Positions 41,549 through 48,929 of a DNA stretch of 59,744 nt are shown here, piece by piece. The notes under the pieces are model-generated. The model searched no databases and was not told where the DNA came from. It was given only the letters and a program-made list of their open reading frames with translations. Both the position numbers and the translations under genes were made by a program. Within the stretch, counting starts at the first letter, position 1; the number at the start of each line of letters is the position of its first letter. This DNA comes from Streptomyces ficellus (lineage in GTDB: Bacteria > Actinomycetota > Actinomycetes > Streptomycetales > Streptomycetaceae), in the NCBI RefSeq assembly GCF_030406405.1, contig NZ_JAUEPL010000043.1, positions 1 through 59,744 of the forward strand, in the 5' to 3' direction.

Positions 41549-44095
41549 TTACATGAGGTCCTTCACGGTCCCCCAGTCCGTGGCGTTGTTCATCTTCGAG
41601 GGGGTGCCGAAGGACCCGTTGCCGTTGCCGGGCCACCACCACAGGGAGCCGGTGGAGTCGACGCCCGCCATGTCGCCCTTGCGGTCACCGTTGAAGTCCC
41701 CCGCGAACACGTGGGACAACGTGCCGAACGTGCTGCCCGGCCAGTTGGTCAGCGTGCCGGTGCCGTACGTCGCGTTGGGCGCGGTCGGCCCCGCCTTCAG
41801 CTCCAGGACGGTCGGGGAGAACAGGGTGCTGACGTCCATGCGGCCGTCACCGGTGATGTCCAGGGCGGAGAAGGTGTCCTGCGTACGGGCGGCGTAGGCG
41901 TACTCCCAGCCGATGCCGTTGCTCATGTTCTTGTTGACGCCGCCGTCCCCGTCGCCGGGCCACCACCAGAGACTGTCGTCGTTGTAGTTGCCCTGCTCCG
42001 AACCCTGACCGCAGGCGGCCATGATGTCGGTCTTGCCGTCACCGTTGAAGTCGGCGGCGAAGGCGACACGGCAGGGGTGGTGCAGACCGGGGTCGAAGTG
42101 GGCCTGCGTCTTGTACCGGTTGTCCATCAGCGGCCGGCGCGTGGCTTCGACACCGCTGTTGCCGTCGCCGCGCCACCACCAGATGACGTTGCCGGCGAAG
42201 GCGCCCACGTCGCCCATGCCGTCCGCGTCGAAGTCACCGGTGAAGAGGTTGGTGTAACCGGTGCCCCGTCCGTCGGTCCACAGCATCCGCTTGTTGGCGA
42301 GGGTGCCGTTGCCGTTGCCCGGGTAGAGGGCGACGTTCCCGTCGCTCTGGAGGGCCAGGACGTCGGACAGCCCATCGGAGTTGAAGTCCTTCGGGGCGGC
42401 GATACCGGGGGTGGTGGTGTGCACGCCACAGGCGGGCAACCCGGGATAGGGCTCCGTTCCCGCGCCCGCGATCTTGTCGGCGGGGACGTAGCCCCAGCCC
42501 TGCCAGCTCGTCCAGCCGGTGGACGTGTCGCCCTTGACGTAGTACCAGATGCGGTTGCCCGCGCCGTTGAGGTCACCGCTGCGCCAGCAGACGAAGCCGT
42601 GCGGCCCGGCCAGCAGGTTTCCGGTCTGGGGGCTGCTGGTGAACGGCTCGCTGCGCACCGCCGTGGCCTGGCTCTCGCAGTTCATCTCCTTGGTGAAGGC
42701 GTTTCCGTCGGGGTCCTTGTGGTCCACTTGGCTGATCAGGAAGCACTGGCCGTTGTAGGCGTACTCCACGCTGAGGGACGCGGTCATCGGGTACACCCAA
42801 CGCCAGTCGTTCCCCTGCTTCTTCTCCACGGCGTCGGTGGTCCGCACGCCGAAGTCGACGATGCTTCCGCTCTTGGCGGCCGCTTGCACGGCGGCCAGGA
42901 CGTTCTGGGTGACCTTGCCCCCGACGCAGGAGTACGTGGCTATCTTCGTGTTCCAGGTGGGCTGGTTGTTCCAGGTGGTCGCCGGCGAGATGCGTCCGGT
43001 GTGCCAGAGTTCCAGGGGGATGGCGGTGCAGGTGGGGCTGGTGCCGAGTTCGCTGAAGGTGAGCGTCGCCTTCGTCACCACGCGTGTGGCGTTCAGGTTC
43101 GGCACGTCCATCTGGAAGAAGCCGCGGTACCCGTTGGGCGCGTTGTTGTAGTACCAGTACCCCACGGAGAGATCGGTGTCGTTCCGGTCGTTCCATCCGG
43201 ACACGTTGGGGTACATCTGTTCCACGTCGGTGTAGTTGGACGTCCCCACCGTGAACGAGGGGTCGACGTACACCGGATAGGCGGTGTCGGGGGCGCTGAG
43301 CAGCTTCTGGTCCGGAACGACCGTGATGCGGCCCTCCGCGACCTCGGTCCCCATGACCGCCCGCTTCTTCTCGCCCTTCGCGCTGTCCCACATCTGCGGC
43401 GCGGGGCCGGAGAAGACCGTGCGCCCGTTGGCGTCGACCGCCTTCAGTCCCTGCTTCTGGTCGCCGGTGACCTTCAGCCCGTCCGCCTTCAGCCCGAAGG
43501 CGACCTTCTTCAGCTTCGGGTTCTTCGCCGCTTTGGCGTCCTTGACCACCAGCAGTTGCGAGAAGCCTTCCGCCTCCGCCGTGACCTGGAGGTCAACCCC
43601 CGGCAGCACCTCCGCGTACGTCGCCACCGGGCCGGCCAGCTTCGGCTTGGGCAGCTCACCGGGCCAACTCATCTCCAGCACGTGCCGGTCATCATTGAGC
43701 CGCACCACAGGGCCGGCCCCGCCATCGGAAAGCTCCAGCCCGACAGCCCCGGCCTTCGGCACCACGCGCCCCTCACGGGACACCAGAGCCGTGTCCACCG
43801 GAACCCATGCACCGCCCTGCTTCACCCGCACCGGCGCCATGTGCCGCGTGACCGTCATCGTCCCGGACGGATTCACATACGTCTCCGACGACTCCGTCCG
43901 GTGCTCCACGACCTCCACCGGCTTACCGGACGCCCTCGCCTCCGCCAGCGCGGAGACGTCGACGCTTTCGGGCCGGGCCTTGTCCGGCTCGGCCGCCGAC
44001 GCGGCGTAACCGAGCGTCGTCACGGCCACCGCGAGGGCGGCACAGGATGCCACCACCCTGCTTCGCCTCGTTGTTCGTAATGTTCTGGGAAACAC
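41549..44095 (-). CDS. Secreted FG-GAP protein 3 with four-Cys SH3-like module
   Basis: 848 aa. Signal peptide with RRSRVVASCAALAVAVTTLG. The N-terminal module is nearly identical in long stretches to protein 2 (EGFSQLLVVKDAKAAKNPKL, SSETYVNPSGT). A DNRLRE-like domain, the four-Cys module (QCFLISQVDHKDPDGNAFTK, FVCWRSGDLNGAG, GLPAC) and FG-GAP blades (DFNSDGLSDVLAL, DFDADGMGDVGAF, DFNGDGKTDIMAA) follow. The start is GTG 44095, and codon 6 is TTA, the rare leucine codon that ties translation to bldA in Streptomyces. Its ribosome site is weak. A later GTG would remove the positively charged start of the signal peptide. Confidence 0.87.
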   Translation of the reverse strand: MFPRTLRTTRRSRVVASCAALAVAVTTLGYAASAAEPDKARPESVDVSALAEARASGKPVEVVEHRTESSETYVNPSGTMTVTRHMAPVRVKQGGAWVPVDTALVSREGRVVPKAGAVGLELSDGGAGPVVRLNDDRHVLEMSWPGELPKPKLAGPVATYAEVLPGVDLQVTAEAEGFSQLLVVKDAKAAKNPKLKKVAFGLKADGLKVTGDQKQGLKAVDANGRTVFSGPAPQMWDSAKGEKKRAVMGTEVAEGRITVVPDQKLLSAPDTAYPVYVDPSFTVGTSNYTDVEQMYPNVSGWNDRNDTDLSVGYWYYNNAPNGYRGFFQMDVPNLNATRVVTKATLTFSELGTSPTCTAIPLELWHTGRISPATTWNNQPTWNTKIATYSCVGGKVTQNVLAAVQAAAKSGSIVDFGVRTTDAVEKKQGNDWRWVYPMTASLSVEYAYNGQCFLISQVDHKDPDGNAFTKEMNCESQATAVRSEPFTSSPQTGNLLAGPHGFVCWRSGDLNGAGNRIWYYVKGDTSTGWTSWQGWGYVPADKIAGAGTEPYPGLPACGVHTTTPGIAAPKDFNSDGLSDVLALQSDGNVALYPGNGNGTLANKRMLWTDGRGTGYTNLFTGDFDADGMGDVGAFAGNVIWWWRGDGNSGVEATRRPLMDNRYKTQAHFDPGLHHPCRVAFAADFNGDGKTDIMAACGQGSEQGNYNDDSLWWWPGDGDGGVNKNMSNGIGWEYAYAARTQDTFSALDITGDGRMDVSTLFSPTVLELKAGPTAPNATYGTGTLTNWPGSTFGTLSHVFAGDFNGDRKGDMAGVDSTGSLWWWPGNGNGSFGTPSKMNNATDWGTVKDLM

Positions 44096-44201
44096 CGATC
44101 ACACCCGTTTCAGACCTGAACTGACGGTGGCAGAGGCGGGGCCGGCGGCCGGCGGTGCCGGCCGGGGCCCTGCTCCGGACTCATGGAAGCGACCTGGCCC
44201 G

Positions 44202-44705
44202 TCAGTACCACGGGCACCGGGGAAGCCCCGGGTACGGGTGCTGGGTGCCGGCGGGTGTCAGGAGGCTGCTGGCCGTCATGGCACCCCACCCCTCGAACGT
44301 CTGGAAGGGGGCACTGGCCGTGTCGCCCTTCGTGTAGTACCAGACCGTGTTGCCACCCACGTGGGGCTGGCCGCGGGTCCAGCACACGAAGGCGCTGAGG
44401 AGGGAGGTCTTCTTCCCGGTCAGCGGGCTGTCGAAGGACGCCCGTCCGTAGACGTCGCCCGCGGTGTTGTCGCAGTAGACGTCCGTGCGGAAGACGTTGC
44501 CCAGCTTGTCCTGGTGCAGGACGTTCTCCCGCAGCTGGCAGGTCGCGGCGTGGGCCGTGCCGGTGGTGAGGCCGGTGGCCATCATGGGCAGCGTCAGGGC
44601 GGCGACCGCGAGGGCCCGGCCGAGCCAGACGATCGGCAGCGTGCCCCTCCGCCGCCTGGTGGTGTCGGCGGTGCCGGTCATACGCATGGTGTGTCTCACT
44701 CTCAT
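44202..44705 (-). CDS. Small secreted four-Cys module protein A
   Basis: About 167 aa from ATG 44705, whose codon overlaps the upstream stop (ATGA). A signal peptide with a long basic lead (RRRRGTLPIVWLGRALAVAA) ends near AHAA. The mature part is only the four-Cys module: CQLRENVLHQDKLGNVF, VYCDN, FVCWTRGQPHVGGN, VWYYTKGD, GWGAMTASSL, PYPGLPRC. Spacing is C-x21-C-x29-C-x55-C. ATG 44687 is an alternative start. It looks like the stand-alone form of the domain embedded in the three FG-GAP proteins downstream. Confidence 0.85.
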   Translation of the reverse strand: MRVRHTMRMTGTADTTRRRRGTLPIVWLGRALAVAALTLPMMATGLTTGTAHAATCQLRENVLHQDKLGNVFRTDVYCDNTAGDVYGRASFDSPLTGKKTSLLSAFVCWTRGQPHVGGNTVWYYTKGDTASAPFQTFEGWGAMTASSLLTPAGTQHPYPGLPRCPWY

Positions 44706-45130
44706 CCCCATGAACACTTTCTGAGTCCCGGGAACGGCGCCTTGGCGGTGGCCAGGGCGCTCGCCGGCATGTAACCCCAGGCCTGCTGGCCGGGGTTGTT
44801 CACCACCACGTCGCCCTGGGTGTAGTACCAGACGCTGTTCTTGCCCGCGTGCGGGGCGCCGATCTTCCAGCAGACGTACCAGCTGGTCGTCGTGGTCATC
44901 CGGCCGGTGACGGGGCTGCCGTAGAAGGACTGCGACGTCACATCGCCGGGCGTGTTGGTGCAGTAGAGGTCGATGGGGAAGGACATGCCTCCCCAGTCGG
45001 CGTGCGGTGAGTTCTCCCGGATGGCACATCCGGGATCGGCCGAGGCCGCGGGAGCGCTTGCGGTCGCGCTCGTCGCGACAGCGAGTACGGCCGCGGGCAG
45101 CAGGACCCGGAGCCTGGAGATCTTCTTCAC
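44702..45130 (-). CDS. Small secreted four-Cys module protein B
   Basis: 142 aa. Signal peptide 1-31 (KKISRLRVLLPAAVLAVATS, ending ASA). Mature part: CAIRENSPHADWGGMSF, LYCTNTPGD, WYVCWKIGAPHAGKN, VWYYTQGD, AWGYMPASAL, PFPGLRKC, with Cys35, 57, 87 and 139. GTG 45130 has GAGAGGG 7 nt upstream. It is the first gene of the operon and lies 200 nt from the divergent regulator gene. The family was not recognised; an SH3-like fold is inferred from the WYY-KGD...GWGYVPA pattern. Confidence 0.87.
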   Translation of the reverse strand: MKKISRLRVLLPAAVLAVATSATASAPAASADPGCAIRENSPHADWGGMSFPIDLYCTNTPGDVTSQSFYGSPVTGRMTTTTSWYVCWKIGAPHAGKNSVWYYTQGDVVVNNPGQQAWGYMPASALATAKAPFPGLRKCSWG

Positions 45131-45330
45131 GATTCAGCCCTCTCGGTGAGGCAAGGCTGAGCCAGCGTGCCCCACCGCTCTGACGGAGACCTGACGTACC
45201 GCTGCCGGTGCCATGACGGTGCGGTCCGGGCGCCCGCACCGATCAAGCGGGCCGCTCCGCCGGTTGTACTCTCGCTGCACACCGGCGACTGACCAACGGT
45301 GGAACCCATCCCAGGCACTTGGGGGCATCG
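45131..45330. promoter_or_regulatory. Divergent promoter of the secreted operon and the TetR gene
   Basis: 200 nt between the two divergent starts. I looked for a gamma-butyrolactone-receptor box (ARE) and saw only a weak partial match around 45241-45272. The divergent layout makes this the likely control point for the five-gene operon. Confidence 0.45.
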
Positions 45331-46002
45331 ATGGCCAAGCAGCAGCGAGCGCGACGCACGCGCCGGGCGATCATCGACTCGGCGGCGTCCCTGTTCGAGC
45401 GGGACGGCTACGCGGGAACGGGCATCGACGGCATCGCCACCGCGGCCGGGATGACGAAGGGTGCCGTGTACTTCCACTTCCCCACCAAACGCGACATCGC
45501 GACCGCGGTGCTGGCCGAGTGCGACTCCTCGGTGGAGGGCATCATCTCCATGCTGTCCGCGTGTGACCTGCCGCCGCTCCAGGTCCTCATCGACGCCTCG
45601 CACGTCCTCACCCACAGGATCTGCCACGACGTCTGCACCCGGGCCAGCATCACTCTCTGCCTGGAGCGGGGCACCCCCCTGCCGGCGGTCCCCACCGGCC
45701 CCATGACGTGGCCGGACGACATCCGCAAGCTCCTCCGGCAGGCGGCGGAGCGCAGGGAGTTCCGGGAGGGGGTGACCGTCGAGGCGGCGACCGCCCTGGT
45801 GCTCTCCGCGGGCGCCGGGGTCGAGCTCCTGACCTCGTTGCGCGGCAGACGGCTGTCTCCCCACATGGTGACCGCGATGTGGCGGCTGCTCCTTCCGGGG
45901 CTGATACCGACCAACGCCTGCCGCCGCCTGAGGGCCGAGGGGTCACCGTCCGTCCTGTACTGCCTCCAGACCCTTCCCCTCGCCTCAGGCACCGTCTCCT
46001 GA
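45331..46002 (+). CDS. Gamma-butyrolactone-receptor-like TetR regulator (ScbR/ArpA family)
   Basis: 223 aa from ATG 45331. The HTH region MAKQQRARRTRRAIIDSAASL followed by GMTKGAVYFHFPTKRDIA closely follows ScbR/ArpA. In the ligand domain, Trp127 (GPMTWPDDIRKLL) sits where the essential Trp of ArpA-type receptors lies, and the ending TAMWRLLLPGLI is also family-like. No synthase (AfsA-like) gene is in the window, so it may be a true receptor or a pseudo-receptor sensing another compound. A GGGGG run gives the ribosome site. Natural targets are the divergent secreted operon and the cluster downstream. Confidence 0.88.
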   Translation: MAKQQRARRTRRAIIDSAASLFERDGYAGTGIDGIATAAGMTKGAVYFHFPTKRDIATAVLAECDSSVEGIISMLSACDLPPLQVLIDASHVLTHRICHDVCTRASITLCLERGTPLPAVPTGPMTWPDDIRKLLRQAAERREFREGVTVEAATALVLSAGAGVELLTSLRGRRLSPHMVTAMWRLLLPGLIPTNACRRLRAEGSPSVLYCLQTLPLASGTVS

Positions 46003-46060
46003 GGCGCCGGGCACCCCGCCGGCCGCCCGGCCCCCGGCGCGCGTCCCGCCGCCGGGCAGC

Positions 46061-46117
46061 CGCACACGCGAAGGCGCCCGAGCGGACCTGGTCCGCTCGG
46101 GCGCCTTCGCGTGTGCG
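46061..46117. terminator. 28-bp perfect inverted repeat, bidirectional terminator
   Basis: 46061-46088 and 46090-46117 are exact inverse complements with a single base between them. Allowing for a minimal loop, the stem is at least 25 bp. It separates the TetR gene from the convergent 3' end of the biosynthetic operon and probably terminates both. Confidence 0.85.
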
Positions 46118-46140
46118 CCACCGCTGGGGTGGCCGGGCCG

Positions 46141-47259
46141 TCAGGCCTTCGCCCGCTCCATCTCCCGTAGGACCTCGGAGATCCGGGCCCGGGTGGAGAC
46201 GCTGACCTCACGCAGGTGCCGCGCCACCTCCAGGTAGGAGCGGGCTTGTGACACCTCGTGGTACGGGACGCCGTGCGCCGCGCAGTACTCGCGCACCAGC
46301 GGCCTGGCCCGCCGCAGGTTGACCCGCGGCATGCTGGGGAAGAGGTGGTGTTCGATCTGGTAGTTGAGGCCTCCGTACATGAAGTCGGTGAAGCGGCTCG
46401 AATAGATGTTGCGCGACGTCAGCACCTGCCGGTGGAGCCAGTCGACCTCCACGTCGTCGCGGTGCACGGCCATGCCCTTGTGGTTGGGGGCGAAGACGGC
46501 CCCCAGGTATATGCCGAAGACGGCCTGGTTGACCAGGATGAACACCACCCCGAGGCCGGGGTCCAGGACGGTGAACACGGCCACCAGGTAGGCCGTGAAG
46601 TGCACCATCAGCAGGCCCAGCTCCATGACGGGAATGCGCAGCAGACCGGCCCTGGCGGCGGTGAAGCCGGCCTTGTGCATCCGGAAGGCCTCCTGCATCA
46701 GCAGGACGAAGAACATCACCGCCTGGTGGCGGATGACGAAGCGGCGGAAGGGCGTGTGGGCCTTCCTGGCGTATTCGGACGGGGCGAAGATGACCTGGCG
46801 GCGGACGGTGTCCGGGTCCTTGTCCAGGTTGTTGGGGTTGCTGTGGTGGCGGTTGTGGTGGTTGACCCACCAGCCGAAGCTCACCCCGAGCAGGACGTTC
46901 ATATGGATCCAGCCGAGGACGTCCTGCGTCTTCCTGGCCCGGCTGATCTGCTTGTGGCCGGTGTCGTGCGCGATGAAGCCGGTCTGTACGAAGCACAGCC
47001 CGATCCACACCGCGACGGCGAGCTGCCACCAGGAGTTGCCGAGCAGCGCGAAGGCCACCCAGCCCGCCGCGGAGAGCACCACGTTGAGCGCGATCTTCAC
47101 CGCGAAATAGCCGGGCCGGTAGTCCATCAGCCCCGCCTGGCGGACCTTGTGGAGCAGGTCGTCGAAGCTGGCCGTGGGCGATACCTGGAGATCCCTGCCA
47201 TCGGCGGGGAAGTTCGCGGCCTCGACGACCGCCGCGAGGTCCTGGGTCTTCGTGGACAT
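46141..47259 (-). CDS. Membrane fatty acid desaturase
   Basis: 372 aa. The three His boxes of membrane diiron desaturases are present: HDTGH (98-102), HNRHH (135-139) and QIEHH in MYGGLNYQIEHHLFPSMP. Hydrophobic pairs lie between them. It would put a double bond into an acyl chain. There is no fused cytochrome b5. Last gene of the cluster operon, 46 nt after the KAS II gene. In this context it may set the unsaturation of the pathway's fatty chain. Confidence 0.93.
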   Translation of the reverse strand: MSTKTQDLAAVVEAANFPADGRDLQVSPTASFDDLLHKVRQAGLMDYRPGYFAVKIALNVVLSAAGWVAFALLGNSWWQLAVAVWIGLCFVQTGFIAHDTGHKQISRARKTQDVLGWIHMNVLLGVSFGWWVNHHNRHHSNPNNLDKDPDTVRRQVIFAPSEYARKAHTPFRRFVIRHQAVMFFVLLMQEAFRMHKAGFTAARAGLLRIPVMELGLLMVHFTAYLVAVFTVLDPGLGVVFILVNQAVFGIYLGAVFAPNHKGMAVHRDDVEVDWLHRQVLTSRNIYSSRFTDFMYGGLNYQIEHHLFPSMPRVNLRRARPLVREYCAAHGVPYHEVSQARSYLEVARHLREVSVSTRARISEVLREMERAKA

Positions 47260-47305
47260 GAGTGCGGAGCTCCTTCGTGGATGTACGGGAACGGTGCGCG
47301 ATCGG

Positions 47306-48544
47306 TCAGTCCCTGGTGACCACCAGCACCGCGTTCTGGCCCCCGAAGCCGAACGAGTCGCTGATCGCGGCCGTCATGGCCAGCGGCCTGGGAGCGCCTG
47401 TCACCACGTCCAGCTCCAGCTCGGGGTCCTGCTTGACCAGGTTGGCGGTGGGGGGTACCACGCCGTTCTCCACCGACAGGACGGTGAAGGCCGCCTCCAG
47501 GGCACCGGCGGCCCCCAGCGCGTGGCCGGTGACGCCCTTGGTGGAGGTGACCACCGGCCGGTCACCGAACACGCGCCGCAGCACGGCCGCCTCGGCCGCG
47601 TCGTTGAGCGGGGTGGAGGTGCCGTGCGCGTTGACGTGGGCGATGTCGCCGGGCGTCAGTCCGGCGTCGTCGAGCGCGGTGCGCATGGCGCGTTCCACCC
47701 CCTGGCCCGACGGGTCGGGGGCGGTGGGGTGGTGCGCGTCGGCGCTCGCGCCGTACCCGCTGATCCGGGCCCGGATGCGGGCGCCGCGAGCCCGGGCGTG
47801 CTCGGGCCGCTCCAGGACGAGGATGCCCGCGCCCTCGGCGGCGACGAATCCGTCACGGTCGACGTCGAACGGCCGGGAGGCCGCGGCCGGGTCGTCGGTG
47901 CGTCCGGACAGCGCGCCCATCTGCGCGAAGCCGGAGATGATCGACGGGGTGAGGCACGCTTCCGTACCACCGGTGATCACTATGTCGCAGGCGCCCGACC
48001 GCAGCAGCTCACGGGCGGTGCCGATGGCGGTGGCCGCCGCGGCGCAGGCCGTCGAGACCACGTGGTTGGGGCCCAGCGCGCGGTGCTCGATGGCGAGCTG
48101 GCCGGCCACCATGTTGGTGATCAGCATGGGGATCAGCAGCGGGGACACCTTGTGCGGTCCCTGCTCGCGCAGGGTCCGGTACTGGTTCTCCCAGCTCGCC
48201 GTGCCGCCGACCGCGCTGCCGAGCACCACACCGACGCGCGTGCCGTCCCAGGTGCCGGGGTCGAGGCCGGCGTCCCGCAGGGCTTCCTCGGCCGCGACCA
48301 TCGCCAGCTGGACGAAGCGGTCCAGCCGCCAGGCCTTGCGCCGGCCCAGCAGGTCGTTGGCGTCGAAGTCCCGGACCCGGCAACTGAAGTCCACCGGCAG
48401 GCCCTTGAGCGCCGGGTTGCGCTCGGCGGTGGGCCGGCCGGCGAGGACGCGTCCCCAGCTCTCGGCCACGCCGACACCGGCCGGGGTGACGAGCCCCAGA
48501 CCGGTGACGGCGGCGTCGAACCGGCGTGTCGCAACGGGGGCCAT
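47306..48544 (-). CDS. Beta-ketoacyl-ACP synthase II (FabF-like)
   Basis: 412 aa. Complete condensing-enzyme triad: Cys167 in VVSTACAAAATAIG, His in VNAHGTSTPLND and His in TKGVTGHALGAAG, with the FGFGGQN ending. It elongates acyl chains on the ACP encoded just upstream (stop/start overlap TGATG). A KAS II outside the primary fab operon, next to its own ACP and KAS III, points to a dedicated chain. The frame extends further upstream without being coding-like. Confidence 0.95.
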   Translation of the reverse strand: MAPVATRRFDAAVTGLGLVTPAGVGVAESWGRVLAGRPTAERNPALKGLPVDFSCRVRDFDANDLLGRRKAWRLDRFVQLAMVAAEEALRDAGLDPGTWDGTRVGVVLGSAVGGTASWENQYRTLREQGPHKVSPLLIPMLITNMVAGQLAIEHRALGPNHVVSTACAAAATAIGTARELLRSGACDIVITGGTEACLTPSIISGFAQMGALSGRTDDPAAASRPFDVDRDGFVAAEGAGILVLERPEHARARGARIRARISGYGASADAHHPTAPDPSGQGVERAMRTALDDAGLTPGDIAHVNAHGTSTPLNDAAEAAVLRRVFGDRPVVTSTKGVTGHALGAAGALEAAFTVLSVENGVVPPTANLVKQDPELELDVVTGAPRPLAMTAAISDSFGFGGQNAVLVVTRD

Positions 48545-48792
48545 CAGACCTCCGCGCCCTTGGATTCGACCAGGGAGGCGACCTCGGCGAGGGTCTGCTG
48601 CGGGGACAGCTCGGTGTCGGAGACCTCCACGGACAGGTCGGACTGCACGGTGAGGGTGAACTCGACCAGGGCCAGCGAGTCCAGGTCGAGCTGCTCGAAG
48701 GTCGCCTCGGGCGTGGCCTCCTCGGCGGTGACACCGAAGCGCTCGACGAGGATGGTGACGAGACGGTCGTAGGTGCTGATCGTGGTGCTCAT
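48544..48792 (-). CDS. Acyl carrier protein
   Basis: 82 aa. Ser39 in EQLDLDSLALVEF is the phosphopantetheine site, with the usual four-helix pattern. GGAAGGA lies about 7 nt before ATG 48792. The frame stays open upstream to an ATG at 48933 that overlaps the KAS III stop, so a form 47 residues longer is formally possible. It is coupled to the KAS II gene. Confidence 0.94.
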   Translation of the reverse strand: MSTTISTYDRLVTILVERFGVTAEEATPEATFEQLDLDSLALVEFTLTVQSDLSVEVSDTELSPQQTLAEVASLVESKGAEV

Positions 48793-48929
48793 GGGAGGGT
48801 CCTTCCGGTAACGGGACGGTGAGGTGGCGCGGACGGCGCGGTGCCGTCCGTCCGCTTGCAGGTCGATGCCCAGGCGTGTGGCGAGTGAGAGCGCGAAGGT
48901 GTCCCGCGCGCTCCTCGCGTACAGCGCGT

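Noticed and set aside
36147..45130. Polymorphic toxin/immunity array
   Set aside because: The FG-GAP proteins share an N-terminal module with some toxin carriers, but they end in propeller blades with no toxin domain, and the small genes have signal peptides and the same Cys module rather than immunity folds.
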